Shown: in pieces, positions 9,986 to 19,741 of the stretch
How positions within the stretch are numbered: the stretch's first letter is position 1
How the letters are laid out: each line of letters opens with the position of its first letter
Assembly (NCBI RefSeq): GCF_025150085.1
Contig: NZ_CP102280.1
Location: forward strand, 1,313,001 to 1,377,000
Direction of reading: 5' to 3'
From: Dorea longicatena
Lineage (GTDB): Bacteria > Bacillota > Clostridia > Lachnospirales > Lachnospiraceae
DNA length: 64,000 nt
Program-made: the position numbers and the translations under genes
Notes under the pieces: generated by a model
Databases searched by the model: none
Seen by the model: the letters and a program-made list of their open reading frames with translations, nothing else
Told to the model about the DNA's origin: nothing

Positions 9986-10165
9986 AAGCTATGAGCTATG
10001 CATCAGATGAGACAGATGTTATAATCAAGCTTGCTTGAATTATGATATCTGGATCAGACGATATACGGCGACAGCCGTCAGCGAGATGAAGCAAAGCGGA
10101 ATCGAGCTGCGCATGGCGGAGTACATGGCGAATTACATGTAATAAATAAGAAAAGGAGCAAAACT
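9986..10165 (+). other. pflB-pflA spacer with GC-rich segment, dyads and a tandem 12-nt repeat
   Basis: A 180-base spacer. It contains a dyad around TCAAGCTTGCTTGA (about 10021-10045), a small hairpin ACGGCgacaGCCGT, and a GC-rich stretch at about 10066-10130 that stands out from the AT-rich surroundings. At 10112-10135 a 12-nt unit beginning ATGGCG is repeated twice. A short frame, ATG at 10086 to TAA at 10142, would encode 18 residues ending MAEYMANYM, but it has no good RBS. The pflA RBS (AAAAGGAGC) is at the right end. I cannot assign a function. Confidence 0.6.
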
Positions 10166-10906
10166 ATGACCCAAGGATATATTCATTCTTTGGAAAGTTT
10201 CGGCTCCGTTGACGGTCCAGGTGTCCGGTATCTGATATTTACGACCGGCTGTGCAATGCGCTGCCAGTTCTGTCATAACCCGGACACATGGAACATGAAT
10301 TCAGGGACTCTCTACACAGCAGATGAACTGATTGATAAAGCCTGGAAATACCGCACTTACTGGGGAAGTAAGGGCGGTATTACCGTCAGTGGAGGCGAAC
10401 CGCTTCTGCAGATCGATTTTCTGCTGGAGTTGTTCCAGAAAGCCAAAGAAAGAGGAATCAACACGACACTGGATACCTGCGGGAATCCATTTACAAGAGA
10501 AGAGCCATTCTTCAGTAAATTCCAGGAACTTATGAAGGTGACAGATCTTGTGATGCTAGATATCAAGCATATTGATGACGAACAGCATAAGATCCTTACC
10601 GGACAGACGAATAAGAATATTCTTGATATGGCAAGGTATCTTTCTGATACCGGAAAACCAGTCTGGATCCGTCACGTCCTGGTTCCGGAAAGAAGCGATA
10701 AAGACGAGTATCTGCACAGACTTCATGACTTTATAGAAACACTTGATAACGTAGAGAAAGTTGAGGTTCTTCCATATCATACACTTGGTGTATATAAATG
10801 GAAAGAACTGGGAATCCCGTATCAGCTGGAAGGCATTGATCCGCCATCGAAAGAGCGTGTGGAAAATGCGAACCGGATTCTTGAAACAGCGAAATATCAT
10901 GCATAG
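10166..10906 (+). CDS. pflA: Pyruvate formate-lyase-activating enzyme (radical SAM)
   Basis: A 246-residue radical SAM enzyme that installs the glycyl radical on PflB. The 4Fe-4S/SAM motif CAMRCQFC lies near residue 30, followed by HNPDTW. The SAM-binding GG motif is VSGGEPLLQ, and the chain ends with the usual PYHTLGVYKW segment. The length matches E. coli PflA (246). It is probably cotranscribed with pflB through the 180-base spacer. The stop codon lies at the edge of a degenerate copy of the dispersed repeat. Confidence 0.97.
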   Translation: MTQGYIHSLESFGSVDGPGVRYLIFTTGCAMRCQFCHNPDTWNMNSGTLYTADELIDKAWKYRTYWGSKGGITVSGGEPLLQIDFLLELFQKAKERGINTTLDTCGNPFTREEPFFSKFQELMKVTDLVMLDIKHIDDEQHKILTGQTNKNILDMARYLSDTGKPVWIRHVLVPERSDKDEYLHRLHDFIETLDNVEKVEVLPYHTLGVYKWKELGIPYQLEGIDPPSKERVENANRILETAKYHA

Positions 10907-10938
10907 AATCTGCCGCTGGCAGTTGTATACTTTGGTAT
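10904..10938 (-). repeat. Dispersed palindromic repeat, degenerate copy 2a
   Basis: A shortened minus-orientation copy: CTGCCGCTGGCAG in the centre and the typical tail TATACTTTGGTAT, with the TTCTCT part missing. It begins at the pflA stop codon. Confidence 0.65.
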
Positions 10939-10939
10939 C

Positions 10940-10976
10940 TACAGGACCTGCCACTGGCAGCTCTTTACGAATGCAT
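10940..10976 (-). repeat. Dispersed palindromic repeat, degenerate copy 2b
   Basis: A second diverged minus-orientation copy directly after 2a: TACAGGACCTGCCACTGGCA, then a CTCTTT arm and GCAT. The ACTTTGGTATA tail is absent. Confidence 0.55.
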
Positions 10977-10982
10977 GGCAAT

Positions 10983-11027
10983 AAAAATTACGGAGCACAT
11001 AGAAATATGTGTTCCGTAATTTTTTTG
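10983..11027 (+). terminator. Strong terminator after pflA
   Basis: An 18-bp stem (10983-11000 with 11007-11024, one G-U pair) encloses a 6-nt loop and runs into seven T residues. It is flanked by repeat copies on both sides. Confidence 0.9.
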
Positions 11028-11028
11028 T

Positions 11029-11074
11029 TATACCAAAGTATGCAAGAAAAGTTGCCAGTGGCAAGTTCTCTGTA
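11029..11074 (+). repeat. Dispersed 46-nt palindromic repeat, copy 3
   Basis: A near-consensus plus-orientation copy (AAGAAAAG instead of AAGAGAAG; AGT loop). It sits directly after the terminator. With copy 2a it forms an inverted pair: the 12-nt ATACTTTGGTAT at 10927-10938 is the exact complement of 11030-11041. From here to the leuB promoter (about 11075-11220) nothing else was recognised. Confidence 0.85.
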
Positions 11075-11223
11075 TCATGCAATTGTAAAAAGCTTCCGGT
11101 TATCAAAGAGATTGCAAGAATGTATCGAGTGGATAGAAATCAACAAAGTGTACAAGAAATATGATAAAAAGTCTTTTTTAGTATGTAAAATGTAGCAATT
11201 TGTCAATTTAGCCAATTAAAGTC

Positions 11224-11252
11224 TTGAAACATGCATAAAAATACGATAATAT
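11224..11252 (+). promoter_or_regulatory. Likely promoter of the leuB-ilvD-ilvB-serC-serA operon
   Basis: TTGAAA at 11224-11229 and TAATAT at 11247-11252 are 17 bases apart, about 40 bases before the leuB ATG. No T-box or long leader with an antiterminator was seen between this site and leuB. Confidence 0.5.
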
Positions 11253-11291
11253 TATTTTTATAGATTTTTACCGAAGGAAGGAAGAAGAACT

Positions 11292-12377
11292 ATGAATCTT
11301 AAAATTGGTGTGATTAAGGGAGACGGAATTGGCCCGGAGATTGTAACGGAGGCAATGAAAGTTCTGAATAAAGTTGCAGAAGTATATGGACATACCTGTG
11401 ATTATACACAGTTACTCATGGGGGGAGCATCCATTGATGTTCACGGAGTACCGCTTACAGATGAGACGATCGCCGAGGCAAAAGCATGTGATGCAGTTCT
11501 GATGGGTTCCATCGGAGGAGATGCAAAGACATCTCCATGGTACAAGTTAGAGCCATCCAAGAGACCGGAAGCAGGACTTTTAAAGATCAGAAAAGCGCTG
11601 AATCTTTTCGCAAACTTAAGACCTGCAGTGCTTTATGATGAACTGAAAGGTGCATGCCCGCTGAAAGAAGAGATTACAGAAGGCGGATTTGACATGATGA
11701 TCATGAGAGAGCTGACCGGCGGTCTGTACTTTGGAGAGAGAAAGACAGAAGAAGTAAATGGTGTAATGACAGCACAGGATTCTCTTACATATAATGAAGA
11801 AGAGATTAGACGAATTGCAAAACGCGGATTTGATATTGCAATGAAACGCCGTAAGAAAGTCACAAGTGTAGATAAAGCGAATGTACTGGATTCTTCCAGA
11901 TTGTGGAGAAAAGTAGTAGAAGAAGTTTCAAAGGATTATCCGGAAGTAACAGTTGAAAATATGTTGGTAGACAACTGTGCAATGCAGCTTGTAAAAGATC
12001 CGAAACAGTTTGACGTTATCCTTACAGAGAACATGTTCGGAGACATTCTTTCAGATGAAGCAAGTATGGTGACAGGATCGATCGGAATGCTTGCAAGTGC
12101 CAGCTTAAATGAGACAAAATTCGGCTTGTATGAACCAAGTGGTGGATCTGCACCGGATATTGCAGGAAAAGGAATCGCGAATCCGATCGCAACCATCCTT
12201 TCAGCAGCAATGATGCTCCGTTTCAGCTTTGATCTGGACAAAGAAGCAGATTCGATCGAAGCAGCTGTTTCAAAAGTATTAAAAGACGGATATCGTACGA
12301 TTGATATTATGTCGGACGGAAAGACTCAGATTGGTACAGAAGAGATGGGAAGTCTGATCGCAGCAAACATTCAGTAA
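11292..12377 (+). CDS. leuB: 3-isopropylmalate dehydrogenase
   Basis: A 361-residue NAD-dependent beta-decarboxylating dehydrogenase of leucine synthesis. Signatures are [11 protein letters not shown] at the N-terminus, [12 protein letters not shown] near residue 138, [22 protein letters not shown], and the nucleotide-binding [22 protein letters not shown]. Isocitrate and tartrate dehydrogenases share this fold, but GGLYFGER and the neighbours (ilvD, ilvB) favour LeuB. It is the first gene of the amino-acid operon; leuA, leuC and leuD are not in the window. The RBS is GGAAGGAAG. Confidence 0.95.
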   Translation: MNLKIGVIKGDGIGPEIVTEAMKVLNKVAEVYGHTCDYTQLLMGGASIDVHGVPLTDETIAEAKACDAVLMGSIGGDAKTSPWYKLEPSKRPEAGLLKIRKALNLFANLRPAVLYDELKGACPLKEEITEGGFDMMIMRELTGGLYFGERKTEEVNGVMTAQDSLTYNEEEIRRIAKRGFDIAMKRRKKVTSVDKANVLDSSRLWRKVVEEVSKDYPEVTVENMLVDNCAMQLVKDPKQFDVILTENMFGDILSDEASMVTGSIGMLASASLNETKFGLYEPSGGSAPDIAGKGIANPIATILSAAMMLRFSFDLDKEADSIEAAVSKVLKDGYRTIDIMSDGKTQIGTEEMGSLIAANIQ

Positions 12378-12457
12378 TTGTCTGCTGCATAGAATTACGG
12401 ATTTACAGAGTTATATAGAAGAAATTGAATAGAAAGACAACAGGAGGATAAAAAAGA

Positions 12458-14131
12458 ATGAGAAGTGATACAGTAACAAAAGGAAAACAGCAGGCGCCTC
12501 ACCGCTCGCTGTTCAATGCACTCGGACTTACCGAGGAAGAGATGAACAGACCACTGGTCGGTATCGTATGTTCATACAATGAGATCGTACCTGGACATAT
12601 GAATCTGGATAAGATCGCAAATGCAGTAAAACAGGGAGTTGCCATGGCAGGCGGTACACCGATCATGTTCCCTGCAATAGCAGTCTGTGACGGAATCGCA
12701 ATGGGACATATCGGAATGAAGTATTCTCTGGTAACCAGAGACCTGATCGCAGATTCTACAGAGGCAATGGCAATGGCACATCAGTTTGATGCGCTTGTTA
12801 TGATCCCGAATTGTGATAAGAACGTACCGGGACTTCTGATGGCTGCGGCAAGAATCAATGTTCCAACTGTATTCGTCAGCGGAGGACCGATGCTTGCAGG
12901 ACATGTAAAAGGACAGAAGAGAAGTCTTTCCAGCATGTTCGAGGCAGTAGGAGCAAACGTTGCAGGAACGATGTCAGATGCAGATCTGTGCGAATTCGAG
13001 AACAAAGTATGTCCGACATGCGGATCATGTTCAGGAATGTACACAGCGAACAGTATGAACTGTCTGACAGAAGTACTTGGTATGGGACTTCGTGGAAATG
13101 GAACAATTCCGGCAGTTTATTCAGAAAGAATCCGTCTTGCAAAGCATGCAGGTATGAAGGTTATGGAACTTCTTGAGAAGAATATCCGTCCAAGAGATAT
13201 CATGACGAAAGAAGCAATCCTGAATGCACTTACGGTTGACATGGCACTTGGATGCTCTACCAACAGTATGCTTCACCTCCCTGCAATCGCACACGAAGTA
13301 GGAATGGATTTCGAGATTGATTTTGCAAATGGAATCAGCGAAAAGACACCGAACCTCTGCCACCTTGCACCGGCAGGCCCGACATACATGGAAGATCTGA
13401 ACGAAGCCGGCGGTGTATATGCAGTTATGGCAGAGCTGAATAAGAAAGGCCTTCTGCATACAGAATGTATGACAGTTACAGGAAAGACCGTTGGAGAGAA
13501 TATCGAAGGCGTGGTCAACAAAGATCCGGAAGTAATTCGTCCAATTGATAATCCATACACACCAACAGGCGGGCTTGCAGTATTAAAAGGAAATCTTGCG
13601 CCGGACGGAAGCGTTGTAAAACGTTCCGCTGTTGTAGACGAGATGCTGGTACACGAAGGACCTGCAAGAGTATTTGACTGTGAAGAAGATGCAATTGCAG
13701 CGATCAAAGGTGGTAAGATCGTTGCCGGTGACGTTGTCGTTATCCGTTACGAAGGACCAAAGGGAGGCCCTGGAATGCGTGAGATGTTAAATCCTACATC
13801 TGCAATCGCAGGTATGGGACTTGGCTCAAGTGTAGCGCTGATCACAGACGGACGTTTCAGTGGTGCATCCAGAGGGGCATCTATCGGACACGTATCTCCG
13901 GAAGCAGCTGTTGGTGGACCAATCGCACTGGTAGAAGAAGGAGACCTGATCCAGATCGATATTCCGAACCTTTCTATTCATCTGGATGTATCCGATGAAG
14001 AACTTGCGAAGAGAAAAGCAAACTGGACTCCGAGAGAACCAAAAGTTACAACCGGATATCTTGCAAGATATGCGGCAATGGTTACTTCTGGAAACAGAGG
14101 AGCAATTCTCGAAGTTCCAAAAGCAAAATAA
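12458..14131 (+). CDS. ilvD: Dihydroxy-acid dehydratase
   Basis: A 557-residue Fe-S dehydratase that forms the 2-oxo acids of valine and isoleucine synthesis. Cluster and metal ligands are in PNCDKNVPG and [38 protein letters not shown] and [10 protein letters not shown] are also present. The length is standard. It lies 80 bases after leuB and 23 before ilvB, on the same strand, with RBS AGGAGGA. Confidence 0.98.
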   Translation: MRSDTVTKGKQQAPHRSLFNALGLTEEEMNRPLVGIVCSYNEIVPGHMNLDKIANAVKQGVAMAGGTPIMFPAIAVCDGIAMGHIGMKYSLVTRDLIADSTEAMAMAHQFDALVMIPNCDKNVPGLLMAAARINVPTVFVSGGPMLAGHVKGQKRSLSSMFEAVGANVAGTMSDADLCEFENKVCPTCGSCSGMYTANSMNCLTEVLGMGLRGNGTIPAVYSERIRLAKHAGMKVMELLEKNIRPRDIMTKEAILNALTVDMALGCSTNSMLHLPAIAHEVGMDFEIDFANGISEKTPNLCHLAPAGPTYMEDLNEAGGVYAVMAELNKKGLLHTECMTVTGKTVGENIEGVVNKDPEVIRPIDNPYTPTGGLAVLKGNLAPDGSVVKRSAVVDEMLVHEGPARVFDCEEDAIAAIKGGKIVAGDVVVIRYEGPKGGPGMREMLNPTSAIAGMGLGSSVALITDGRFSGASRGASIGHVSPEAAVGGPIALVEEGDLIQIDIPNLSIHLDVSDEELAKRKANWTPREPKVTTGYLARYAAMVTSGNRGAILEVPKAK

Positions 14132-14154
14132 ATCATGACAGGGGAATGAATGGT

Positions 14155-15840
14155 ATGCAGTTAACAGGATCACAGATCGTAATTGAGTGTTTGAAAGAGC
14201 AGGGCGTCGATACCGTATTCGGTTATCCGGGCGGAGCGATTTTGAACGTATACGATGAATTATATAAGCATAAAGATGAGATTACACATATCCTTACGTC
14301 ACATGAGCAGGGTGCTGCTCATGCGGCAGACGGATATGCAAGAGCGACAGGAAAAGTCGGTGTATGTCTTGCAACCAGCGGACCGGGTGCAACAAACCTT
14401 GTAACCGGAATTGCAACCGCATACATGGATTCGATTCCGGTCGTTGCAATTACCTGTAATGTAGGAGTATCACTTCTGGGAAAAGACAGTTTCCAGGAGA
14501 TCGATATTGCAGGTGTTACAATGCCAATCACCAAGCATAATTATATTGTAAAAGATGTCAATAATCTGGCGGATACGATACGTAAGGCATTCGTGATAGC
14601 CAAAGAAGGAAGACCGGGACCGGTCCTGATCGATATCCCGAAAGATGTAACTGCGAACAAAGCAGAATTTACAGCACAGGAACCAAAGGTTGTAAAACCA
14701 TCCGAAAATATCTGTGAAAAAGATCTGGAAAGTGCAGTACGTATGATCCGGGAGTCAGAGAAACCATACATATTTGTCGGTGGCGGAGCGGTATTATCAG
14801 GAGCCAGCAAAGAATTATATGAATTCGTAAAGAAGGTAGATGCTCCGGTTACCGATTCCCTGATGGGAAAAGGAGCATTCCCGGGAACAGATCCGTTATA
14901 TACCGGAATGCTCGGAATGCATGGAACAAAGGCATCCAACTACGGAGTCAGTGAATGTGATCTTCTGATCGTCGCAGGAGCAAGATTCAGTGACCGTGTA
15001 ACAGGAAATGCAAAGAAATTTGCCCAGAATGCAAAAATCTTACAGTTTGATGTAGATGCTGCAGAGATGAATAAAAATATTCTGATCACAGAAGGTGTGG
15101 TCGGTGATCTGAAAGTCGTTCTTCAGAAGATGAATGAGCGTCTGGAACAGCAGGATCACAAGGCATGGGTAGAACAGATCATGTCTTACAAAGAGAAATA
15201 TCCGATGACCTATCATCCGGATGTGCTTAGCGGACCGTTTGTTGTAGAAGAGATCTACCGTCAGACAAATGGTGAAGCAATCATTTCGACAGAAGTCGGA
15301 CAGCACCAGATGTGGGCAGCACAGTATTATAAATATACAGAGCCAAGAACACTCCTTACCTCAGGAGGACTTGGAACCATGGGATATGGTCTTGGAGCTT
15401 CACTTGGAGCCAAGGTCGGAAGACCGGAAAAGACCGTTGTCAATATCGCAGGTGACGGATGTTTCCGTATGAATATGAATGAGATCGCTACCGCGGCACG
15501 CCATAATATTCCGGTGATCCAGGTAGTGATTAACAACCATGTACTTGGTATGGTCCGCCAGTGGCAGAACCTGTTCTACGGACAGCGTTACTCGGCTACT
15601 GTACTCAATGATGCCGTAGATTTTGTAAAACTTGCAGAAGCTATGGGAGCAGAAGGAGTACGTGTGGCAACCCAGGAAGAATTCAAAGAAGCATTTGCGA
15701 ACGCGTTAAAGAGCGGACATCCGGTGGTGATCGACTGCCAGATTGACAGTGATGACAAGGTATGGCCGATGGTTGCCCCTGGCGCCCCGATCAATGAAGC
15801 TTTTGATGAAAAAGACCTGGAAGCAAAAAATGCAGAATAG
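14155..15840 (+). CDS. ilvB: Acetolactate synthase, large (catalytic) subunit
   Basis: A 561-residue ThDP enzyme that condenses pyruvate with pyruvate or 2-oxobutyrate, the first shared step to valine, leucine and isoleucine. I prefer the ATG at 14155 (MQLTGSQIV) to the one at 14146 because the RBS AGGGGA ends at 14145, leaving nine bases. Visible are FGYPGGAIL, the ThDP glutamate region LTSHEQGAAH, GPGATNLVTG, FQEIDIAG and the ThDP/Mg motif GDGCFRMNMNEIATA. No regulatory subunit gene (ilvN) follows; serC does. Confidence 0.96.
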   Translation: MQLTGSQIVIECLKEQGVDTVFGYPGGAILNVYDELYKHKDEITHILTSHEQGAAHAADGYARATGKVGVCLATSGPGATNLVTGIATAYMDSIPVVAITCNVGVSLLGKDSFQEIDIAGVTMPITKHNYIVKDVNNLADTIRKAFVIAKEGRPGPVLIDIPKDVTANKAEFTAQEPKVVKPSENICEKDLESAVRMIRESEKPYIFVGGGAVLSGASKELYEFVKKVDAPVTDSLMGKGAFPGTDPLYTGMLGMHGTKASNYGVSECDLLIVAGARFSDRVTGNAKKFAQNAKILQFDVDAAEMNKNILITEGVVGDLKVVLQKMNERLEQQDHKAWVEQIMSYKEKYPMTYHPDVLSGPFVVEEIYRQTNGEAIISTEVGQHQMWAAQYYKYTEPRTLLTSGGLGTMGYGLGASLGAKVGRPEKTVVNIAGDGCFRMNMNEIATAARHNIPVIQVVINNHVLGMVRQWQNLFYGQRYSATVLNDAVDFVKLAEAMGAEGVRVATQEEFKEAFANALKSGHPVVIDCQIDSDDKVWPMVAPGAPINEAFDEKDLEAKNAE

Positions 15841-15876
15841 TAAAAGAAAAAAGTAAAGGAAAGTGGAGGAACAACA

Positions 15877-16959
15877 ATGAGCAGAGTGTACAATTTTTCA
15901 GCAGGCCCGGCCGTATTGCCGGAAGAAGTATTAAAAGAAGCAGCAGCAGAGATGTTAGACTATCAGGGCTGTGGAATGTCGGTTATGGAAATGAGTCACC
16001 GTTCATCGGTGTTCCAGGAGATTATTGAGACAGCAGAAGCCGATATCCGTGAACTGATGCATATCCCGGATAACTATAAAGTATTATTTTTACAGGGCGG
16101 AGCGTCTCAGCAATTTGCCATGATTCCTATGAATCTGATGAAGAATAAAGTGGCTGACTATATCGTAACCGGACAGTGGGCGAAAAAGGCAGCCAAAGAA
16201 GCAGAAAAATACGGAGAGGTCCATGTGATCGCATCTTCCGAAGATAAGACATTTTCTTATATTCCGGACTGCTCAGACCTCGATATCTCTGAAGATGCAG
16301 ATTATGTATATATCTGCGAGAATAATACGATTTATGGTACGAAGTTCAAAGAGCTTCCGAATACCAAAGGAAAGACACTGGTGGCAGATGTATCATCCTG
16401 CTTCCTGTCTGAACCGGTAGATGTGTCAAAATACGGCGTGATCTACGGCGGTGTTCAGAAAAATGTCGGACCTGCAGGTGTTGTGATCGCAATTATCCGT
16501 GAGGATCTGATCACAGATGATGTATTAGAAGGTACACCGACTATGTTGAAGTATAAGACGCATGCAGATGCCAAGTCTTTATACAATACACCACCGGCAT
16601 ATGGAATCTATATCTGTGGTAAAGTGTTTAAATGGCTGAAAAAACAGGGCGGACTGGAAGCAATCAAAGAGCGCAATGAAAAGAAAGCAAAGATTCTCTA
16701 TGATTATCTGGATGAAAGCAAACTGTTCAAGGGCACGGTTGTTCCAAAAGACCGTTCGCTTATGAATGTTCCGTTTGTAACAGGTGATAAGGACCTGGAT
16801 GCAAAATTCGTGAAAGAGGCAAAAAAAGCCGGATTCGAGAACCTGAAAGGACACAGAAGTGTCGGCGGTATGCGTGCAAGTATCTACAATGCGATGCCGA
16901 TCGAAGGGGTAGAGAAACTGGTAGAATTTATGAAAGCATTTGAAAAGGAGAATCTGTAA
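15877..16959 (+). CDS. serC: Phosphoserine aminotransferase
   Basis: A 360-residue PLP enzyme converting 3-phosphohydroxypyruvate to O-phosphoserine with glutamate. The N-terminus YNFSAGPAVLPEEVL is typical, followed by EMSHRS, LFLQGGASQQF and the PLP-lysine segment GGVQKNVGPAG. The C-terminus has GHRSVGGMRASIYNA. It is separated from serA by only 2 bases, so the two are certainly cotranscribed and probably translationally coupled. The RBS is GTGGAGG. Confidence 0.98.
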   Translation: MSRVYNFSAGPAVLPEEVLKEAAAEMLDYQGCGMSVMEMSHRSSVFQEIIETAEADIRELMHIPDNYKVLFLQGGASQQFAMIPMNLMKNKVADYIVTGQWAKKAAKEAEKYGEVHVIASSEDKTFSYIPDCSDLDISEDADYVYICENNTIYGTKFKELPNTKGKTLVADVSSCFLSEPVDVSKYGVIYGGVQKNVGPAGVVIAIIREDLITDDVLEGTPTMLKYKTHADAKSLYNTPPAYGIYICGKVFKWLKKQGGLEAIKERNEKKAKILYDYLDESKLFKGTVVPKDRSLMNVPFVTGDKDLDAKFVKEAKKAGFENLKGHRSVGGMRASIYNAMPIEGVEKLVEFMKAFEKENL

Positions 16960-16961
16960 TC

Positions 16962-18125
16962 ATGTATAAGTATCATAATCTGAACCCAATTTCACAGGTA
17001 GGACTGGATGAATTCACAAAAGACTATGCACCTGTAAGCACACCAGAAACAGCAGATGCGATCCTGGTAAGAAGTGCGGCAATGCACGAGATGGAATTTG
17101 CACCGGATCTGAAAGCTATTGCAAGAGCCGGTGCGGGTGTGAATAATATTCCGCTTGAGAAATGTGCAGAACAGGGAATCGTTGTATTTAACACACCGGG
17201 AGCCAATGCGAATGGTGTAAAGGAACTGGTAATTGCCGGTATGCTTCTTGCTTCCAGAGATATCATCGGCGGTATCAACTGGGTACAGGAGAACGAAGAA
17301 GACGGGAACATTGCCAAAGATGCAGAAAAAGCCAAGAAAGCATTTGCCGGACAGGAGCTGGAAGGCAAAAAGCTTGGTGTGATCGGTCTTGGTGCAATTG
17401 GAGTTCTGGTTGCAAATGCGGCAACACATCTTGGTATGGATGTATATGGATATGATCCGTATGTATCCGTAGATTCTGCATGGAGACTGTCAAGAAGTAT
17501 CCATCATACAACAAATGTAGATGAAATTTATGAAAACTGTGATTATATCACGGTGCATGTACCGGCACTTGACAGTACGAAAGGCATGATCGGAAAAGAT
17601 GCACTGGGTCTTATGAAAGAAGGAGTGATCGTGCTGAACTTTGCAAGGGATGTACTGGTAGATTCCGAGGCAATGGTAGATGCACTTGTAGCTGGAAAAG
17701 TAAAACATTATGTCACAGACTTCCCGACACCGGAAATCGCAGGTGTCAAAGGCGCGATTGTAATTCCTCATCTCGGAGCTTCTACAGAAGAGTCCGAAGA
17801 TAATTGTGCGAAGATGGCAGTCAAAGAAGTGATGGATTATCTGGAAAATGGTAATATCAAACATTCCGTGAACTATCCGGACTGTGATATGGGACTGAGA
17901 GGCGATAAGACGCGTATTCTGGTATTACATCACAATGTGCCGAATATGATCGGTCAGATATCAGCGATCCTTGCCAAAGACAATATGAACATCGCAGACC
18001 TTACAAATAAGAGTAAGGGAAAATATGCATATACGATGATCGATGTAGATTCTGAGGTGCCGGATGGTGTTGTAGAGGAATTAAAACAGATTGGTGAAGT
18101 GTTACGTGTACGTGTCATATGTTAA
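16962..18125 (+). CDS. serA: D-3-phosphoglycerate dehydrogenase with C-terminal ACT domain
   Basis: A 387-residue NAD-dependent enzyme for the first step of serine synthesis. It has the 2-hydroxyacid dehydrogenase layout: a catalytic half with RAGAGVNNIP, the Rossmann motif GLGAIGVLVAN near residue 145, the catalytic Arg in NFARD and the His in PHLGASTEESEDN. Residues from about 315 (RILVLHHNVPNMIGQI) form an ACT domain, the usual site of serine feedback. It lacks the extra domain of the long SerA types. The RBS AAGGAG lies inside the end of serC. Confidence 0.95.
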   Translation: MYKYHNLNPISQVGLDEFTKDYAPVSTPETADAILVRSAAMHEMEFAPDLKAIARAGAGVNNIPLEKCAEQGIVVFNTPGANANGVKELVIAGMLLASRDIIGGINWVQENEEDGNIAKDAEKAKKAFAGQELEGKKLGVIGLGAIGVLVANAATHLGMDVYGYDPYVSVDSAWRLSRSIHHTTNVDEIYENCDYITVHVPALDSTKGMIGKDALGLMKEGVIVLNFARDVLVDSEAMVDALVAGKVKHYVTDFPTPEIAGVKGAIVIPHLGASTEESEDNCAKMAVKEVMDYLENGNIKHSVNYPDCDMGLRGDKTRILVLHHNVPNMIGQISAILAKDNMNIADLTNKSKGKYAYTMIDVDSEVPDGVVEELKQIGEVLRVRVIC

Positions 18126-18227
18126 ATAAAACTTAATAAATTTGTAAGAATCCCTTAATTGCGAAATATGTCGAATTAGAGTATCCTAGGATTATGCAAT
18201 GATATGAAATCTGGGGGGATACTAGGG

Positions 18228-19661
18228 ATGGATAATACAGAAATTCGAAGAAGACGAAGGAATCGGAGAAGAGTAAGAAACATTCGGGTGGGTCTTACTC
18301 TTTTTACTATTTGTATAGTTGCGATTGCAATACCGGTAGTAAGAGGAATCCTGCGAAAACCGGCGCAGATAACCATACAGGTGGCGGATGTAGAGATTAA
18401 GCAGGGAGAACAGCTTCCGGCTTATTCGGCGGACATAAAGATCCGGGATAAAGATAGAAACAAATTAACAAAAGATTATACAGCAGAAGATTTCGCTAAA
18501 GATCTGAAAAAAGGAAAGAATATTACATTTTTAAGCAAAGCGGATGCGAATACAGAAGGAACGTATGTGATCATTGCGAAATTAAATTCCAATATTAAAA
18601 AAAATCTGGAAGGAGACTGGAAAAAGAAGGTACAGGTTACAATAAAGAACGGAACATGTAAGGTAAAGAATCCGACTGGTGTATGGGAAGGAAATAAATT
18701 TAAAAAATACGATGGAACATATATAACATCGGATTTTGTGGTATCAAAAGGAAATACATATTATTTTGATTCAGATGGAAAGAAAGTAACCGGCTGGCAG
18801 ATGATAGAAGGTGCACTTTATTGCTTTGATAATAAAGGAATTATGCAGAGATCCGGCTGGGTGGCCAAAGATGATGGAAAGGCTTATCTGACAGATGAAG
18901 GAAAAGCACTGACCGGCTGGCAGACAATCAATGAAAAAGAATATTATTTTGATTCCAAAGGGATTGTAGCAACGGGAGAGGTAAAGATCGGACTTGAGAA
19001 ATGCAAATTCAACGAAAAGGGTGAGCTGATTTCGAAAGAAAAAGTAGCAATAGATCCGAAAAAGCCAATGATCGCACTTACTTTTGATGACGGTCCGGGT
19101 CCAAGAACGTCAGAACTTCTGAATCAGTTGAAAAAGTATAATGCGCATGCGACATTTTTTATGCTTGGAAAAAATGTGAAATTATATCCTGATGCTGTAA
19201 AGCAGATGCTGAAAGACGGAAATGAACTGGGAAATCATTCATATGATCACCAGCAGCTGACAAAGATTGATGGTGCGGCAGTAAAAAAAGAAGTTGATGA
19301 TACGAACCGGAATATAAAAAACATTTGTGGAAGTCCGGCAACGCTGCTCAGACCTCCGTATGGTGCAATCAATGATACGGTAAAGTCGAATGTGGGCATG
19401 CCAATGATTCTCTGGAATGTAGATACACTGGACTGGAAGACAAGGAACACGCAGAGCACGATTGACAGTGTAATGAAGAATCTGAAAGATGGGGATATTG
19501 TACTGATGCATGATATTCATAGTCAGACGATTGACGCAGCACTGGAACTTATCCCGAAACTTGAAGAAGAAGGTTATCAGCTTGTAACGGTTTCGGAAAT
19601 GGCTGCGGCAAAAAAACAAGATCTGAAAGACGGAACGGCTTACAGTGATTTTACAAATTAA
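18228..19661 (+). CDS. Wall-binding-repeat polysaccharide deacetylase (NodB family)
   Basis: A 477-residue surface enzyme. The ATG at 18228 is chosen over 18204 because GGGGGGAT lies 9 bases before it. Layout: Arg-rich head and one membrane anchor (VGLTLFTICIVAIAIPVV), a linker domain of about 120 residues, two or three choline/glucan-binding-type repeats (GWQMIEGALYCFDNKG, GWQTINEKEYYFDSKG) and a complete NodB deacetylase domain from about residue 275: TFDDGP, the metal triad with HSYDH, RPPYG, WNVDTLDW and LMHD. Likely substrate is N-acetylated wall glycan; the exact polymer is unknown. It is monocistronic, ending in a strong hairpin. Confidence 0.93.
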   Translation: MDNTEIRRRRRNRRRVRNIRVGLTLFTICIVAIAIPVVRGILRKPAQITIQVADVEIKQGEQLPAYSADIKIRDKDRNKLTKDYTAEDFAKDLKKGKNITFLSKADANTEGTYVIIAKLNSNIKKNLEGDWKKKVQVTIKNGTCKVKNPTGVWEGNKFKKYDGTYITSDFVVSKGNTYYFDSDGKKVTGWQMIEGALYCFDNKGIMQRSGWVAKDDGKAYLTDEGKALTGWQTINEKEYYFDSKGIVATGEVKIGLEKCKFNEKGELISKEKVAIDPKKPMIALTFDDGPGPRTSELLNQLKKYNAHATFFMLGKNVKLYPDAVKQMLKDGNELGNHSYDHQQLTKIDGAAVKKEVDDTNRNIKNICGSPATLLRPPYGAINDTVKSNVGMPMILWNVDTLDWKTRNTQSTIDSVMKNLKDGDIVLMHDIHSQTIDAALELIPKLEEEGYQLVTVSEMAAAKKQDLKDGTAYSDFTN

Positions 19662-19695
19662 ACAAAAGAACCTGCCAATGGCAGGTTCTTTTGTT
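19661..19695 (+). terminator. Terminator after the polysaccharide deacetylase
   Basis: A 16-bp perfect stem (19661-19676 with 19680-19695) with a 3-nt loop begins on the last base of the stop codon. Its CCTGCC/GGCAGG centre resembles the repeat family that follows directly. Confidence 0.85.
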
Positions 19696-19738
19696 ATCAC
19701 AGTATGCAAGAGAAGTCGCCGGTGGCAAGTTCTCTGTA
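19695..19738 (+). repeat. Dispersed palindromic repeat, copy 4
   Basis: A plus-orientation copy of 44 nt with a one-base change in each stem half (TCGCC). It fills the gap between the terminator and the stop codon of the convergent PRPP synthetase gene. Confidence 0.85.
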
Positions 19739-19741
19739 TTT

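Noticed and set aside
14541-14939. A long minus-strand open frame opposite ilvB
   Set aside because: Antisense shadow of a conserved gene; no start signal and no recognisable domain.
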